Of a stretch of 64,000 nucleotides of DNA, positions 55,529 to 63,958 are shown piece after piece. A program made the position numbers and the translations under genes. The notes below the pieces were generated by a model that worked only from the letters and a program-made list of their open reading frames with translations, had not been told where the DNA came from and ran no database searches. Each line of letters opens with the position of its first letter. The stretch's first letter is position 1. Location of the stretch: positions 558,001 to 622,000 of the forward strand of contig CBDCOW010000003.1 of the NCBI GenBank assembly GCA_965219875.1, given 5' to 3'. This DNA is from DAOUKH01 sp965219875 (GTDB taxonomy: Bacteria; Chloroflexota; Dehalococcoidia; SHYB01).

Positions 55529-56446
55529 CTACACCTGCCTCAGCCGGGGATCGAGGTGATCGCGGAGCCAGTCCCCGAACAGGTTCGTCGCCAGGACCAA
55601 GACCAGTAACGCGGCACCTGGGGCGATCGAAAGCCATGGGGCTTCCCTGATCAGACTTCCTCCCTCGCTCACCATGTTGCCCCAGGAAGGATCTGGCGGA
55701 GGCACGCCAACGCCGAGGAAGCTCAGCGAGGCCTCAAGCAGAATCAGATGGCCCAACACCAGAGTCGCCAGCACGATCATCGTGTCTTGGAGATTGGGCA
55801 GGACATGGCGGAACATGATTTGCCACCCTCCACCGCCGGCGACTCGGCTCGCCGCCACGTAGTCACGGGCCATGACGGAGAGCGCTTCACCCCTGGCCTG
55901 GCGGGCGAACTGACCCCAGAAGACGAAAGCGATGATATAGATGATATTCCAGAAGCCCGGCCCCAAGATCACCGCCAAGGCAAGGGCCACCAACAACGGA
56001 GGGACGGCCATCGACACATCCACGAGACGCATGATAATCGAGTCGACGAAACCCTGCCGGTATGCCGCCAGCATGCCGAGAAACGTGCCGACGCCGCCGG
56101 CAATCAGCGTGCCCAGGACCGCCACCATGATGCTCACCCGCGAGCCATGGATGATTCTGCTCAACACGTCGCGACCCTGCCGGTCGGTCCCCAAGAGATA
56201 CTCGCTACTTCCCTCTGCATACCAGAAGGGTGGCGTCAGGCGGTCGCCCAGTTCGCCGATGTTGGGAGCGTGCGGCGCCAGGAGCGGTGCGAAGATGGCG
56301 ATGACCGACACGGAAACCCACACGAGGATCGAGACCTTGGGCCAGCGGCCTACGCTCCAGCGGCGGGCGGCGCCCCTGAGTTTTCGAAGGGCATCGGGAA
56401 TCTGTCGGGCCGCGATTCTCACGCGATAGATATTCTCACCAGCCAA
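55529..56446 (-). CDS. dppC: Oligopeptide ABC transporter permease (DppC-type)
   Basis: 305 aa. N-terminal cytoplasmic arm, then the BPD_transp_1 core with six helices and the EAA loop MARDYVAASRVAGGGGWQIMFRHVLPNL, plus HPLLGTDRQGRDVLSRI-type LLGTDRQGRDVLSRIIHG. Six bases separate it from dppB. Confidence 0.92.
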   Translation of the reverse strand: MAGENIYRVRIAARQIPDALRKLRGAARRWSVGRWPKVSILVWVSVSVIAIFAPLLAPHAPNIGELGDRLTPPFWYAEGSSEYLLGTDRQGRDVLSRIIHGSRVSIMVAVLGTLIAGGVGTFLGMLAAYRQGFVDSIIMRLVDVSMAVPPLLVALALAVILGPGFWNIIYIIAFVFWGQFARQARGEALSVMARDYVAASRVAGGGGWQIMFRHVLPNLQDTMIVLATLVLGHLILLEASLSFLGVGVPPPDPSWGNMVSEGGSLIREAPWLSIAPGAALLVLVLATNLFGDWLRDHLDPRLRQV

Positions 56447-56452
56447 TGATAG

Positions 56453-57385
56453 CTAGGCCGCCGGCGAGAGCCGGCGTATGCGCGGGTCCAAGGCCGCGTA
56501 GGACATATCAACAACCAGGTTGGCGATGATGAACATGGCAGCGAAGATGAGAACGAGCCCCTGCAACGTCGCGTAGTCGCGGTTAAGCGCCGAGTTCCAC
56601 GCCAAGAGTCCAACGCCCGGCCAGCCGTGCACGACTTCCACGAGCACCGATCCAACGAGGAAATGACTAACGAGCACGACTCCGCTGAATGTGACCACCG
56701 GAATAAGCGCGTTTCTCAGCGCATGCTTTAGAACGACGCTCCAGCCGGGCATCCCCTTCGCCCGGGCGAAGAAGATGTACTCCTGACCAAGCGCCTCGAT
56801 CATCCCGGACCGGGTCAGACGCGCCACGCCGGCCATTGGATAGAGAGAGATCGCCACCGCGGGAAGGATCACGCTCGTCGGCTCCTGTCGGCCGACAAAG
56901 GGGAGCCAGCCTAGCTCTACGCCAAAGATCGCGATGAGGACGAACGCCAGCCAGAAGGGCGGAGACGCTTGGGAGATGGCGACGAACCAGCGAACGATGG
57001 TGTCTCCCGGGCTACCTCTCGTTAAGGCCCCAACGATGCCCAGGGGAATGCCTATGAGGACAACGAGACCCATGGCGACTCCGGTGAGGTGAAGGGTCGC
57101 CGGGAACCGCTCCCAGAATAGGTCTGTCACCGATCTGCCGTGGAGGAACGACTTTCCAAGATCCCCCTTGAGCACCCGCCCAAGGAACAGGCCGTACTGG
57201 CTATAGAGCGGCTCGTTCAGCCCCAGATCTTCGCGGATCTGCTCCCGTTGCGCGGGGGTAGCCGTTAACGGGACCAGAACATTCTCGGGGCTGCCCGTAA
57301 TTCGGGCCAGAAAGAAGACGAGCGTGATAATGATGAAGAGGACGACACACGATTGCCACGCCCGGTGCAGGAGTAGTCTCGCCAT
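56453..57385 (-). CDS. dppB: Oligopeptide ABC transporter permease (DppB-type)
   Basis: 310 aa. ARITGSPENVLVPLTATPAQREQIREDLGLNEPLYSQYG is the conserved DppB periplasmic segment and GQEYIFFARAKGMPGWSVVLKHALRNALIPVV is the EAA loop. ATG 57385 is preceded by GGGAGG; a start 16 codons upstream is less likely. First of four genes dppB-C-D-F, divergent from the substrate-binding lipoprotein. Confidence 0.92.
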   Translation of the reverse strand: MARLLLHRAWQSCVVLFIIITLVFFLARITGSPENVLVPLTATPAQREQIREDLGLNEPLYSQYGLFLGRVLKGDLGKSFLHGRSVTDLFWERFPATLHLTGVAMGLVVLIGIPLGIVGALTRGSPGDTIVRWFVAISQASPPFWLAFVLIAIFGVELGWLPFVGRQEPTSVILPAVAISLYPMAGVARLTRSGMIEALGQEYIFFARAKGMPGWSVVLKHALRNALIPVVTFSGVVLVSHFLVGSVLVEVVHGWPGVGLLAWNSALNRDYATLQGLVLIFAAMFIIANLVVDMSYAALDPRIRRLSPAA

Positions 57386-57495
57386 GCTTTGGAGCCTCCC
57401 TTCAAGCAGGGCCCGTAGCGTAGGGCGACGCATTTGCGCATGTCAACCGAAGGTTTTGCTCCCAATCATGCAGATAGCTTGGTTGACTTGCGCTT

Positions 57496-57523
57496 GACAG
57501 GGCGTTAGCGCCGCGTATCATTG
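57496..57523 (+). promoter_or_regulatory. Promoter of the substrate-binding protein gene
   Basis: TTGACA (57496-57501), 16-nt spacer, TATCAT (57518-57523). The 140-nt leader to ATG 57665 has a hairpin GAACT...AGTTC at 57566-57596. Confidence 0.6.
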
Positions 57524-57664
57524 GCTAATTCGTCGTCATCTCTCTCTTGAACGGCTGATGAACCCGAACTGCCGTGCCCCTGGGCGGGGCGAGTTCATTG
57601 TCGCCATGGCCCCTGGCTGCAGGTACCCCGGCATCAAGTGCCAGGTACCGCCGAAAGGAAACCA

Positions 57665-59533
57665 ATGGGCAGAAGATCCAAGAAACTTGTTAATGCGGGC
57701 GTGATCGCGGTAATAGCGGTCTTCTTGGTGTCGGCTTGTGGCGGCGCCGACCCAACGTCGGCTCCTGAACCTCGGGTAATCACAGCGACCCCCGGGCCAA
57801 CGGCGACGCCACAGATCATCGTGCAGACGGCCCCTCCCGCCGCCACCGCGGCGCCGCAGATCATCGTGCAGACGGCCCCTCCCGCCGCCACCGCGGCGCC
57901 GCAGATCATCGTGCAGACGGCCCCTCCCGCCGCCACCGCGGCGCCGCAGATCATCGTGCAGACGCCCACGCCGCGCCCGGCACCGACCCCCCCGCCAACG
58001 CCGGAACCGTCGGAGCGCTACGGCACCCTCACCTGGGCGAGCGTGGAGCCGCCGCGGAGCATGCTGCCGGACGGCGGCGGCTTCGCGATCAGGAGCCCAG
58101 TCTATGACCTGTTGATCTTGCCCGACGGCGATCCTTTGCGCCAAGGTGAAGGGCTCTTTACCCTCGTGCCCGCGCTGGCGACGGACTGGAGCTTCTCTTC
58201 GGACTCTACCAGCCTCAGCATGAGCATAGCCTCGGGGTCCGTCTGCCATAACGGAGAGGCCTTGGATGCCGAGGATGTCGCCTTCCTGCCGGAGTACTAC
58301 CTGAACACGGACTTCACCCCGGTATCCGCATCCCAGATCGTCGGCGTCTGGAGAGCGAAACAGCTCGCCGCCCGTGCTGTTGACAGCCAGACGGTTGAGT
58401 TCTTCAAAGAGGATGGCGCTCGATTAGCGCCCGACTTCATCGCTTTCGACATCGTCCAGCGCGCGGCGGGAGTCGCCTGCAAGGACTACGTCCAGTCCGT
58501 CGGCTACGAAGAGGCCGCCGAGAACCCCATCGGCTCGGGACCCTTCGAGATGGTCGATCGCAGCCCCGGTTCTTTCAAGTACGAACGAACCGGCGACCAC
58601 AACCTGTACGATCCGCCGATGGATGCGATCACGATTGTGATCGTCGGCGAGGACGCCGTGCGAGTAGCCCTGCTCGAGGCCGGTCGAGCCGACGTCGCAA
58701 AGCGCGTGGGCCTCGACGCCGCCCAGCGCGGCAAGCGGGAGGGCTTCACCCTGTGGAGCCAACCGGCCACCTTCAACATCTGGACCATTTTTGGAGGAAC
58801 GCTGGCACTGGAGAAGGGTTCCGCGCCCTGGGTGAATTCCCGGGAGGTCCGGCTCGCGATGGCCATGGCCATCGACCGGCAGACCATGAACGAACAGCTC
58901 CAACTGGGTCTAGCCACCCCGCTGAACACACATCACGCATCGGCCAACGGCTCCCACATCGAGCCGATCGAGTACGATCCTGAAAGGGCCAAGCAGTTGT
59001 TGGCGGACGCCGGGTACCCCGACGGCTTCGAGTTTGACATGCCCTTGGTGGTCATCAGAGGCACTGATTGGATCCCGGACGAGCATCTGGCCATAGCCAA
59101 CTACTGGGAGAGAATCGGACTGAAGCCGAACATCAGGAAGTGGGACTTCGTAAACGAGGCGCTCCCCGTCTGGCTCAACCCTGACGCTGACCCGCAGGGC
59201 AGCGACAACATGATCTGGGTGATGAAGTGGACGACAGACCTTGGGGCGCCCCTGGCACACTGGTCCAAATGGTACACACCGTCGTTCCCGCTCTACCGGG
59301 ATGAGAAACTCGTAAGCCTTGCCGAGCAGATGCGAGATGCGCGGAGCGTGGACGTCGAACGCTTCAACGCGCTTGAACAGGAGGCATTCTCCTATCTCCA
59401 TGAGGAGGTGGTGGGGATCATTCCCATCTACACCATCGGGACCGTCGATGTGCTCGGCGACGGCTTCGTGCGCTGGGACAACGCCGGATGGTCCGAGTGG
59501 AGCACCATCCACGGCCTCGTTTTCGAACGATAG
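57665..59533 (+). CDS. Oligopeptide-type ABC transporter substrate-binding lipoprotein
   Basis: 622 aa SBP_bac_5-family protein. Lipobox VSACGGA (Cys about 28), followed by a Pro/Ala/Thr-rich linker holding tandem 15-residue repeats (APQIIVQTAPPAATA), then the binding domain: YGTLTWASVEPPR, SIASGSVCHNGEALDAEDVAF, IGSGPFEMVDRSPGSFKYER, MAMAIDRQTMNEQL, YDPERAKQLLADAGYPDGF. It is divergent from the dppBCDF genes, giving a complete transporter. ATG 57665 is preceded by AAGGAAA. Confidence 0.92.
   Translation: MGRRSKKLVNAGVIAVIAVFLVSACGGADPTSAPEPRVITATPGPTATPQIIVQTAPPAATAAPQIIVQTAPPAATAAPQIIVQTAPPAATAAPQIIVQTPTPRPAPTPPPTPEPSERYGTLTWASVEPPRSMLPDGGGFAIRSPVYDLLILPDGDPLRQGEGLFTLVPALATDWSFSSDSTSLSMSIASGSVCHNGEALDAEDVAFLPEYYLNTDFTPVSASQIVGVWRAKQLAARAVDSQTVEFFKEDGARLAPDFIAFDIVQRAAGVACKDYVQSVGYEEAAENPIGSGPFEMVDRSPGSFKYERTGDHNLYDPPMDAITIVIVGEDAVRVALLEAGRADVAKRVGLDAAQRGKREGFTLWSQPATFNIWTIFGGTLALEKGSAPWVNSREVRLAMAMAIDRQTMNEQLQLGLATPLNTHHASANGSHIEPIEYDPERAKQLLADAGYPDGFEFDMPLVVIRGTDWIPDEHLAIANYWERIGLKPNIRKWDFVNEALPVWLNPDADPQGSDNMIWVMKWTTDLGAPLAHWSKWYTPSFPLYRDEKLVSLAEQMRDARSVDVERFNALEQEAFSYLHEEVVGIIPIYTIGTVDVLGDGFVRWDNAGWSEWSTIHGLVFER
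57812..57960 (+). repeat. 45-bp in-frame tandem repeats
   Basis: Three identical 45-bp copies start at 57812, 57857 and 57902 with a partial fourth at 57947. They encode the repeated linker of the substrate-binding lipoprotein. Confidence 0.9.
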
Positions 59534-59582
59534 ACCCGCGGGGAGTAAGGTTGGGATCGCATCCCGCCTAACTCACCGCCGG

Positions 59583-59627
59583 GCGTGGCTCCCGGCCTGA
59601 CAACAGGTTGGGAGCCACGCTGGTTTT
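59583..59627 (+). terminator. Terminator between the binding protein and the cysteine hydrolase
   Basis: GCGTGGCTCCC (59583-59593) pairs perfectly with GGGAGCCACGC (59610-59620), with CCTG/CAGG inside the loop, followed by TGGTTTT. It separates the abundant binding protein from the downstream enzymes. Confidence 0.75.
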
Positions 59628-59667
59628 GGAGTCCGAAGCGCACGCAGGATCTACGGGGACCGCTCGT

Positions 59668-60423
59668 ATGGCCGGACAGAAGAGCATGACCCAGGTCGCC
59701 CAAGAGTGGTGGCCCATGCCGCTCGCGGGGCGCGAGCTTGAGAAGCGTCTTCCCAGACCGGATAGGTCGGCTCTCCTCGTCGTCGACATGCAGAACACCA
59801 GCCTCAGCCCCGATCACGGATATGTGAAGGCCGTGATCAGCACCGCCGGGCAAGACTTCTTGTCATACTTCTTGGGCCGCGCTTGGGGTATCGTGGTCCC
59901 TTCCATCAAGCGGCTCCTAACGTTCTTTCGCGATCACGATCTAACTGTGGTCCATGCCATCATGGGGCAAAAGCCGGACGCTGCGCTCAACCCCACGTAC
60001 ACGCTCAGATTCGGCACGGCGGAAGATGCCAGTGGAGTGCCCCTCGATCTCAGCTTGGATGCTCCGGAGCAGCGCATCGTGAACGGCCTTGAGCCGCTAA
60101 AGGACGAGCTCGTCCTCGTGAAGACCACCAGTGGCGTATTTAACTCTACGGACCTCGAAGAAGTCCTGCGTTCCACGGGGAAAGACGAGCTCTACGTGAC
60201 CGGCGTGGTCACGAACCGGTGCGTGATCATGGCTGCCCGCGGCGCCGCCGATCGCGGCTTCACCACAACAATCGTCGAAGACGGCTGCGCCGCGTACACG
60301 CCGGAGGTCCATGAGTATGTCGTGAACGACTTTGTAACGACTGACGGCATGGTGCTAAGCGCCGACGCCGTGATGCAGAGGCTTGGGTCCGCGCTCTCCC
60401 AACAGAAATCGCTAGTCTCGTAA
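59668..60423 (+). CDS. Isochorismatase-family cysteine hydrolase
   Basis: 251 aa. The Asp-Lys-Cys triad is visible: Asp40 in LLVVDMQNTSL, Lys152 in LVKTTSGVFN, Cys185 in VVTNRCVIMAARGAADRG. Family members hydrolyse amides, e.g. N-carbamoyl compounds, nicotinamide, biuret or isochorismate. ATG 59668 is used because an upstream TTG lies inside a terminator stem. Downstream of the peptide-type transporter, it probably cleaves an imported amide. Confidence 0.85.
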   Translation: MAGQKSMTQVAQEWWPMPLAGRELEKRLPRPDRSALLVVDMQNTSLSPDHGYVKAVISTAGQDFLSYFLGRAWGIVVPSIKRLLTFFRDHDLTVVHAIMGQKPDAALNPTYTLRFGTAEDASGVPLDLSLDAPEQRIVNGLEPLKDELVLVKTTSGVFNSTDLEEVLRSTGKDELYVTGVVTNRCVIMAARGAADRGFTTTIVEDGCAAYTPEVHEYVVNDFVTTDGMVLSADAVMQRLGSALSQQKSLVS

Positions 60424-60459
60424 ACGCTTCGAAGTTTTACCTTTCAGGAGGTGGTCACT

Positions 60460-61281
60460 ATGACCACGATGCCGGCCACGATGAAGCGGGGCTTTGTCGA
60501 CACTCCGGATGGTCAGATTCACTATTGGAGCGGTGGGAGCGGCGATCCGCTGCTCTTGCTCCACCAGACGCCACGCTCTTCCTGGGAGTTCGTGCGCATG
60601 CTTCCCATTCTGATCCAACATCGGAGCGTCGTCGCCATCGACAGCATCGGCTACGGCGATTCGGACAAGCCTCCACGGGAGTATTCCATCGAAGACTACG
60701 CGAAGTCGACCGTCGCCGTGCTCGATGCGCTGGACATACAGCGGACGAGCATCACGGGCTTTCACACCGGAGCCTATATCGGCACCGAGGTCGCGGCGGC
60801 CTACCCCGACCGGGTCGACAAACTCGTCCTCGGCGGCCCTTTCAACATGGACGCGGAGGAACGGGAACGGCAGGCTGGCAAGTGGCCAAACTTCGAGAGC
60901 AAGGAAGACGGGTCTCATCTTGCGCGAGAATGGAAGACTTCGCTCTTGCTTGGCGACATGGACCTGGCCCACCAGCGCATGCTGGACATCCTGAAGACCG
61001 GCCACACCATGGCCTACGGCTGGTGGGCGGTGATCAAGTACCACCAGGAAGAGCGGCTTCCGCTGCTTCAGTGCCCGACATTGTTGATCTGGGGCGGCAA
61101 GGACCTCGAGCTCACCGAGACGCTTGGGTGGAAGGCTACCGCGGGCAGGCCCAAAGTCGAACAGGCGATCAGCAGAGCCAAGGTAGTGAACTTGCCCGAT
61201 GGGTCCCCCTTCTTCCCGCTTGACGCGGCGGAGGAATTCTCGCGCTTGATCCTAGAGTTCTGCGACAACCCCGGGGTCTAG
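60460..61281 (+). CDS. Alpha/beta-fold hydrolase-like protein with His at the nucleophile elbow
   Basis: 273 aa, standard fold (LLLHQTPRSSWEFVRMLP oxyanion region, VVAIDSIGYGDSDKP). The nucleophile elbow GxSxG reads GFHTG (His about 102). The acid may be Asp in GGKDLEL, but the expected catalytic His region reads LPDGSPFFPLDA, with no His. The normal triad is therefore absent. AGGAGG lies 8 nt before ATG 60460. The reaction is unknown; a cofactor-free or non-hydrolytic role is possible. Confidence 0.85.
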   Translation: MTTMPATMKRGFVDTPDGQIHYWSGGSGDPLLLLHQTPRSSWEFVRMLPILIQHRSVVAIDSIGYGDSDKPPREYSIEDYAKSTVAVLDALDIQRTSITGFHTGAYIGTEVAAAYPDRVDKLVLGGPFNMDAEERERQAGKWPNFESKEDGSHLAREWKTSLLLGDMDLAHQRMLDILKTGHTMAYGWWAVIKYHQEERLPLLQCPTLLIWGGKDLELTETLGWKATAGRPKVEQAISRAKVVNLPDGSPFFPLDAAEEFSRLILEFCDNPGV

Positions 61282-61325
61282 AGCCCCGCGAGGCGCTGGC
61301 CCATTGGCCGGCAGGAAGGTTAACC

Positions 61326-62339
61326 ATGGCCGAGTGGCAGGAGTTCGACTGGCAAAGCTTGATGCAGGACTGGCGCGCGGATGGGATGAAGCGCGGATAC
61401 GCGGATACGCCGGAAGGCCAGATTCACTACGTGATCGCCGGCGAGGGGGACGCCCTTGTCCTGATTCACCAGATGGTCCGGTCGTCCCGCATGTGGCTGA
61501 AGGTGATGCCGCTCCTGGCGGAAAAATATAAGGTCGTCGCCGTCGATATGTTGGGGCACGGATTCTCCGCCTCCCCTCCAATCGAAGGGGACACTGTGTC
61601 CATCTTGGCTGATAGCGTCGTCCACACCATGGACGAATTGGGGATACCCAAAGCCCACGTCCTCGGTCTGCATACCGGGGCCGGCACGACGGCGGAAATC
61701 GCCGCGATCTACCCGGAACGCGTTGGGGTCATCATGCTCATGTCGTACCCTCTGCTCGAGACCGAAGCGGAGCGCCGGGCCACCCAGGACGCCGGGAACG
61801 ACTTCTGGGGGCGTGACCTGGGCGGAATAACCAGGCCCGACGGCGGCCATCTGATGGCCGTCTGGATGCGCGCCTACGCCGACATGATCAGGGAGTGGTT
61901 GATGCTCCCGCGGCCGTCCGTGGACTACTACCGCCACGAAGACTCGATCATCAACCGGCGGTTCATCCCGGACGTCCCCTTCGCCCCCACGCAGATGAGA
62001 CCCGCCCATTGGCACATGACGCCGGACCAGCTTCAGTTCATGGATGGCTTCATAGCTGATTGGTTCGAGGCAAAGGGACGTCACATGGGCGTGCGTAACT
62101 CCCTGCGGACCCGCGACGCCAAATCGCTTCTGCCGCAGGTCAAGGCGCCCACCTACTACATCGAGCCTGATTCCCTCTACGTGAACGCCGAGCTCGTCCG
62201 GGGCAAGGTGATGAAGGAGAAGTACATTCCCCAGTGCGAAGTGGTCACGCTCGAAGGCGGCGGCGACAACGTGGCCGAGTTCAACCCCCCGCTCATGGCC
62301 AACTTCATTCTTAACCTACTGGACAAACATACCTTGTGA
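61326..62339 (+). CDS. Alpha/beta-fold protein, GxHxG type, paralogue 1
   Basis: 337 aa. LVLIHQMVRSSRMWLKVMPLLAEKY, VVAVDMLGHGFSASPP, then GLHTG (His116) in place of GxSxG. A large cap (about 165-260) with DYYRHEDSIINRRF follows. The usual catalytic His near the C-terminus is replaced by Asp in LEGGGDNVAEFNPP; an acid could be in YYIEPDSLY. AGGAAGG precedes ATG. It is a tandem copy of the next gene. Confidence 0.85.
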   Translation: MAEWQEFDWQSLMQDWRADGMKRGYADTPEGQIHYVIAGEGDALVLIHQMVRSSRMWLKVMPLLAEKYKVVAVDMLGHGFSASPPIEGDTVSILADSVVHTMDELGIPKAHVLGLHTGAGTTAEIAAIYPERVGVIMLMSYPLLETEAERRATQDAGNDFWGRDLGGITRPDGGHLMAVWMRAYADMIREWLMLPRPSVDYYRHEDSIINRRFIPDVPFAPTQMRPAHWHMTPDQLQFMDGFIADWFEAKGRHMGVRNSLRTRDAKSLLPQVKAPTYYIEPDSLYVNAELVRGKVMKEKYIPQCEVVTLEGGGDNVAEFNPPLMANFILNLLDKHTL

Positions 62340-62456
62340 TCTGGGCGCCTTGACGCCTGATTACCGAGTCTGGCGACGATCAGGCGAGTTGGGGTCTCTC
62401 GGCAGAGGCCGTGCTGGTCGGCTCGTTCTCGGTATCAGCAACTAGGAGGAATCGTC

Positions 62457-63470
62457 GTGGCTGAGTGGGAGGAGTTCGACTGGCAAAGCTTAATGCGTGA
62501 CTGGCGCGCGGATGAGATGACGCGCGGCTACGCGGACACCCCGGAAGGCCAAGTCCACTACGTGACCGCCGGGGATGGGGAGGCCATCATCCTGCTCCAT
62601 CAAGGCGTGCGGTCTTCCCGGATGTTTCTCCGAGTCATTCCCCTGCTGGCGGAGCGGTATAGACCGGTCGCCATAGACATGCTGGGGCACGGGTTTTCCG
62701 ATTCGCCCCCTCTCGAAGGGGACAGCGTCAGCGTCGTGGCGGCCAGCGTCGTCCACACCCTCGACGCATTGGGGATAGACAAGAGCCATGTCTTCGGTCT
62801 GCATACCGGCGCTGGGATAGCCGCGGAAGTGGCGGCCACGTACCCCGACCGGACAGGGACGCTCATGGTCATGTCGTACCCTCTGATCGAGACCGAGGCG
62901 GAGCGCCGGGCCATCCAGGACGCCGGTCTCGACTTCTGGGGGCGTGACCTCGGCGGAATAACCAGGCCCGATGGCGGCCATCTAATGGCAGTCTGGATGC
63001 GCGCCTACGCCGACGTGATCAGAGAGTGGTTGATGCTCCCGCGGCCGTCCGTGGACTACTACCGCCACGAAGACTCGATCATCAACCGGCGGTTCGTGCC
63101 GGATGTCCCCTTCAGCCCCACCCAGATGCGTCCCGCCCACTGGCACATGACGCCGGACCAGCTCCAGTTCATGGACAACTTCATTGCCGACTGGTTCGAG
63201 GGAAAAGGGCGCCACATGGGTGTCCGCAACTCCCTGAGAACCCGGGACGCCAAGGCGCGGCTCCCGCTGATCAAGGCGCCGACGTACTATATCGAGCCTG
63301 ATTCCCTCTACGTCAACGCCGATCTCGTGCAGGGCAGCGTGATGAAGGAAAAGTACATCCCCCAGTGCGAGACGGTCACGCTTGAAGGCGGCGGCGACAA
63401 CGCGGCCGAGTTCAACCCCCCGCTCCTGGCCAACCTCATGCTCGACCTCCTCGCAAAACACCCCATGTGA
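62457..63470 (+). CDS. Alpha/beta-fold protein, GxHxG type, paralogue 2
   Basis: 337 aa, collinear with and highly similar to the preceding protein over its whole length (same WRAD, GLHTG, DLGGITRPDGG, HWHMTPDQLQFMD and GGGDN blocks), so a recent tandem duplication. His116 again replaces the nucleophile and Asp the catalytic His. GTG 62457 with AGGAGG 7 nt upstream. The conserved substitutions argue they are functional, not decay. Confidence 0.85.
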   Translation: MAEWEEFDWQSLMRDWRADEMTRGYADTPEGQVHYVTAGDGEAIILLHQGVRSSRMFLRVIPLLAERYRPVAIDMLGHGFSDSPPLEGDSVSVVAASVVHTLDALGIDKSHVFGLHTGAGIAAEVAATYPDRTGTLMVMSYPLIETEAERRAIQDAGLDFWGRDLGGITRPDGGHLMAVWMRAYADVIREWLMLPRPSVDYYRHEDSIINRRFVPDVPFSPTQMRPAHWHMTPDQLQFMDNFIADWFEGKGRHMGVRNSLRTRDAKARLPLIKAPTYYIEPDSLYVNADLVQGSVMKEKYIPQCETVTLEGGGDNAAEFNPPLLANLMLDLLAKHPM

Positions 63471-63475
63471 CGGAG

Positions 63476-63493
63476 GCGCCGGAGCTCCGGCGC
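63476..63493. terminator. Symmetric hairpin between convergent genes
   Basis: GCGCCGGAGCTCCGGCGC is a perfect palindrome between the stops of the paralogue-2 gene (63470) and the SnoaL-like gene (63500). It may end both transcripts; there is no U-run. Confidence 0.35.
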
Positions 63494-63499
63494 GTCGGC

Positions 63500-63928
63500 C
63501 TACGATGGTCGTGGGGGAGACTCGGCAAGGCCGAGTTGCTGCATCATGCCAAGGCTGTCCTCGACACCCCAATGCTCGACGACTTTCCCGTCAATGCAGC
63601 GCACGATGTGAATCTCGTCCACTGCGATGCGCCTCCCCGTGGCGGGAATCCCCATCAGCTCGCCCCTATGGGTGCCTGAAGCCGTCGCCCTGACCACTAC
63701 CTTGTCCCCTTCAGCCAACGTGTCGTGGATCGTCACTCGTATGTCGGGGAACGCGGCGCGAAACATCGCGACCGATTGCTCCATCCCTTCGGGGCCGGAT
63801 GGAACGCCGGGCGGCGGATTGTGCTCGATCAAGTCCTGGGCGATGCGTGCATCGATCTCGTCCAGATTGCCTTTGTTGACCACTTCGTCGTAAAAGCGGC
63901 GCATCATCGCCTTGTTCGCTTCGCTCAT
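63500..63928 (-). CDS. SnoaL-like ester cyclase/polyketide-cyclase-fold protein
   Basis: 142 aa NTF2-like fold: MMRRFYDEVVNKGNLDEIDARIAQDLIEHNPPPG, VAMFRAAFPDIRVTIHDTLAEGDKVVVRATASGTHRGELMG and ...VEHWGVEDSLGMMQQLG. Family members bind or transform small molecules. Convergent with the alpha/beta-fold genes. Substrate unknown. Confidence 0.85.
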   Translation of the reverse strand: MSEANKAMMRRFYDEVVNKGNLDEIDARIAQDLIEHNPPPGVPSGPEGMEQSVAMFRAAFPDIRVTIHDTLAEGDKVVVRATASGTHRGELMGIPATGRRIAVDEIHIVRCIDGKVVEHWGVEDSLGMMQQLGLAESPPRPS

Positions 63929-63958
63929 GAGTACACGCCTCGCCGGGGCCGTCCTAGC

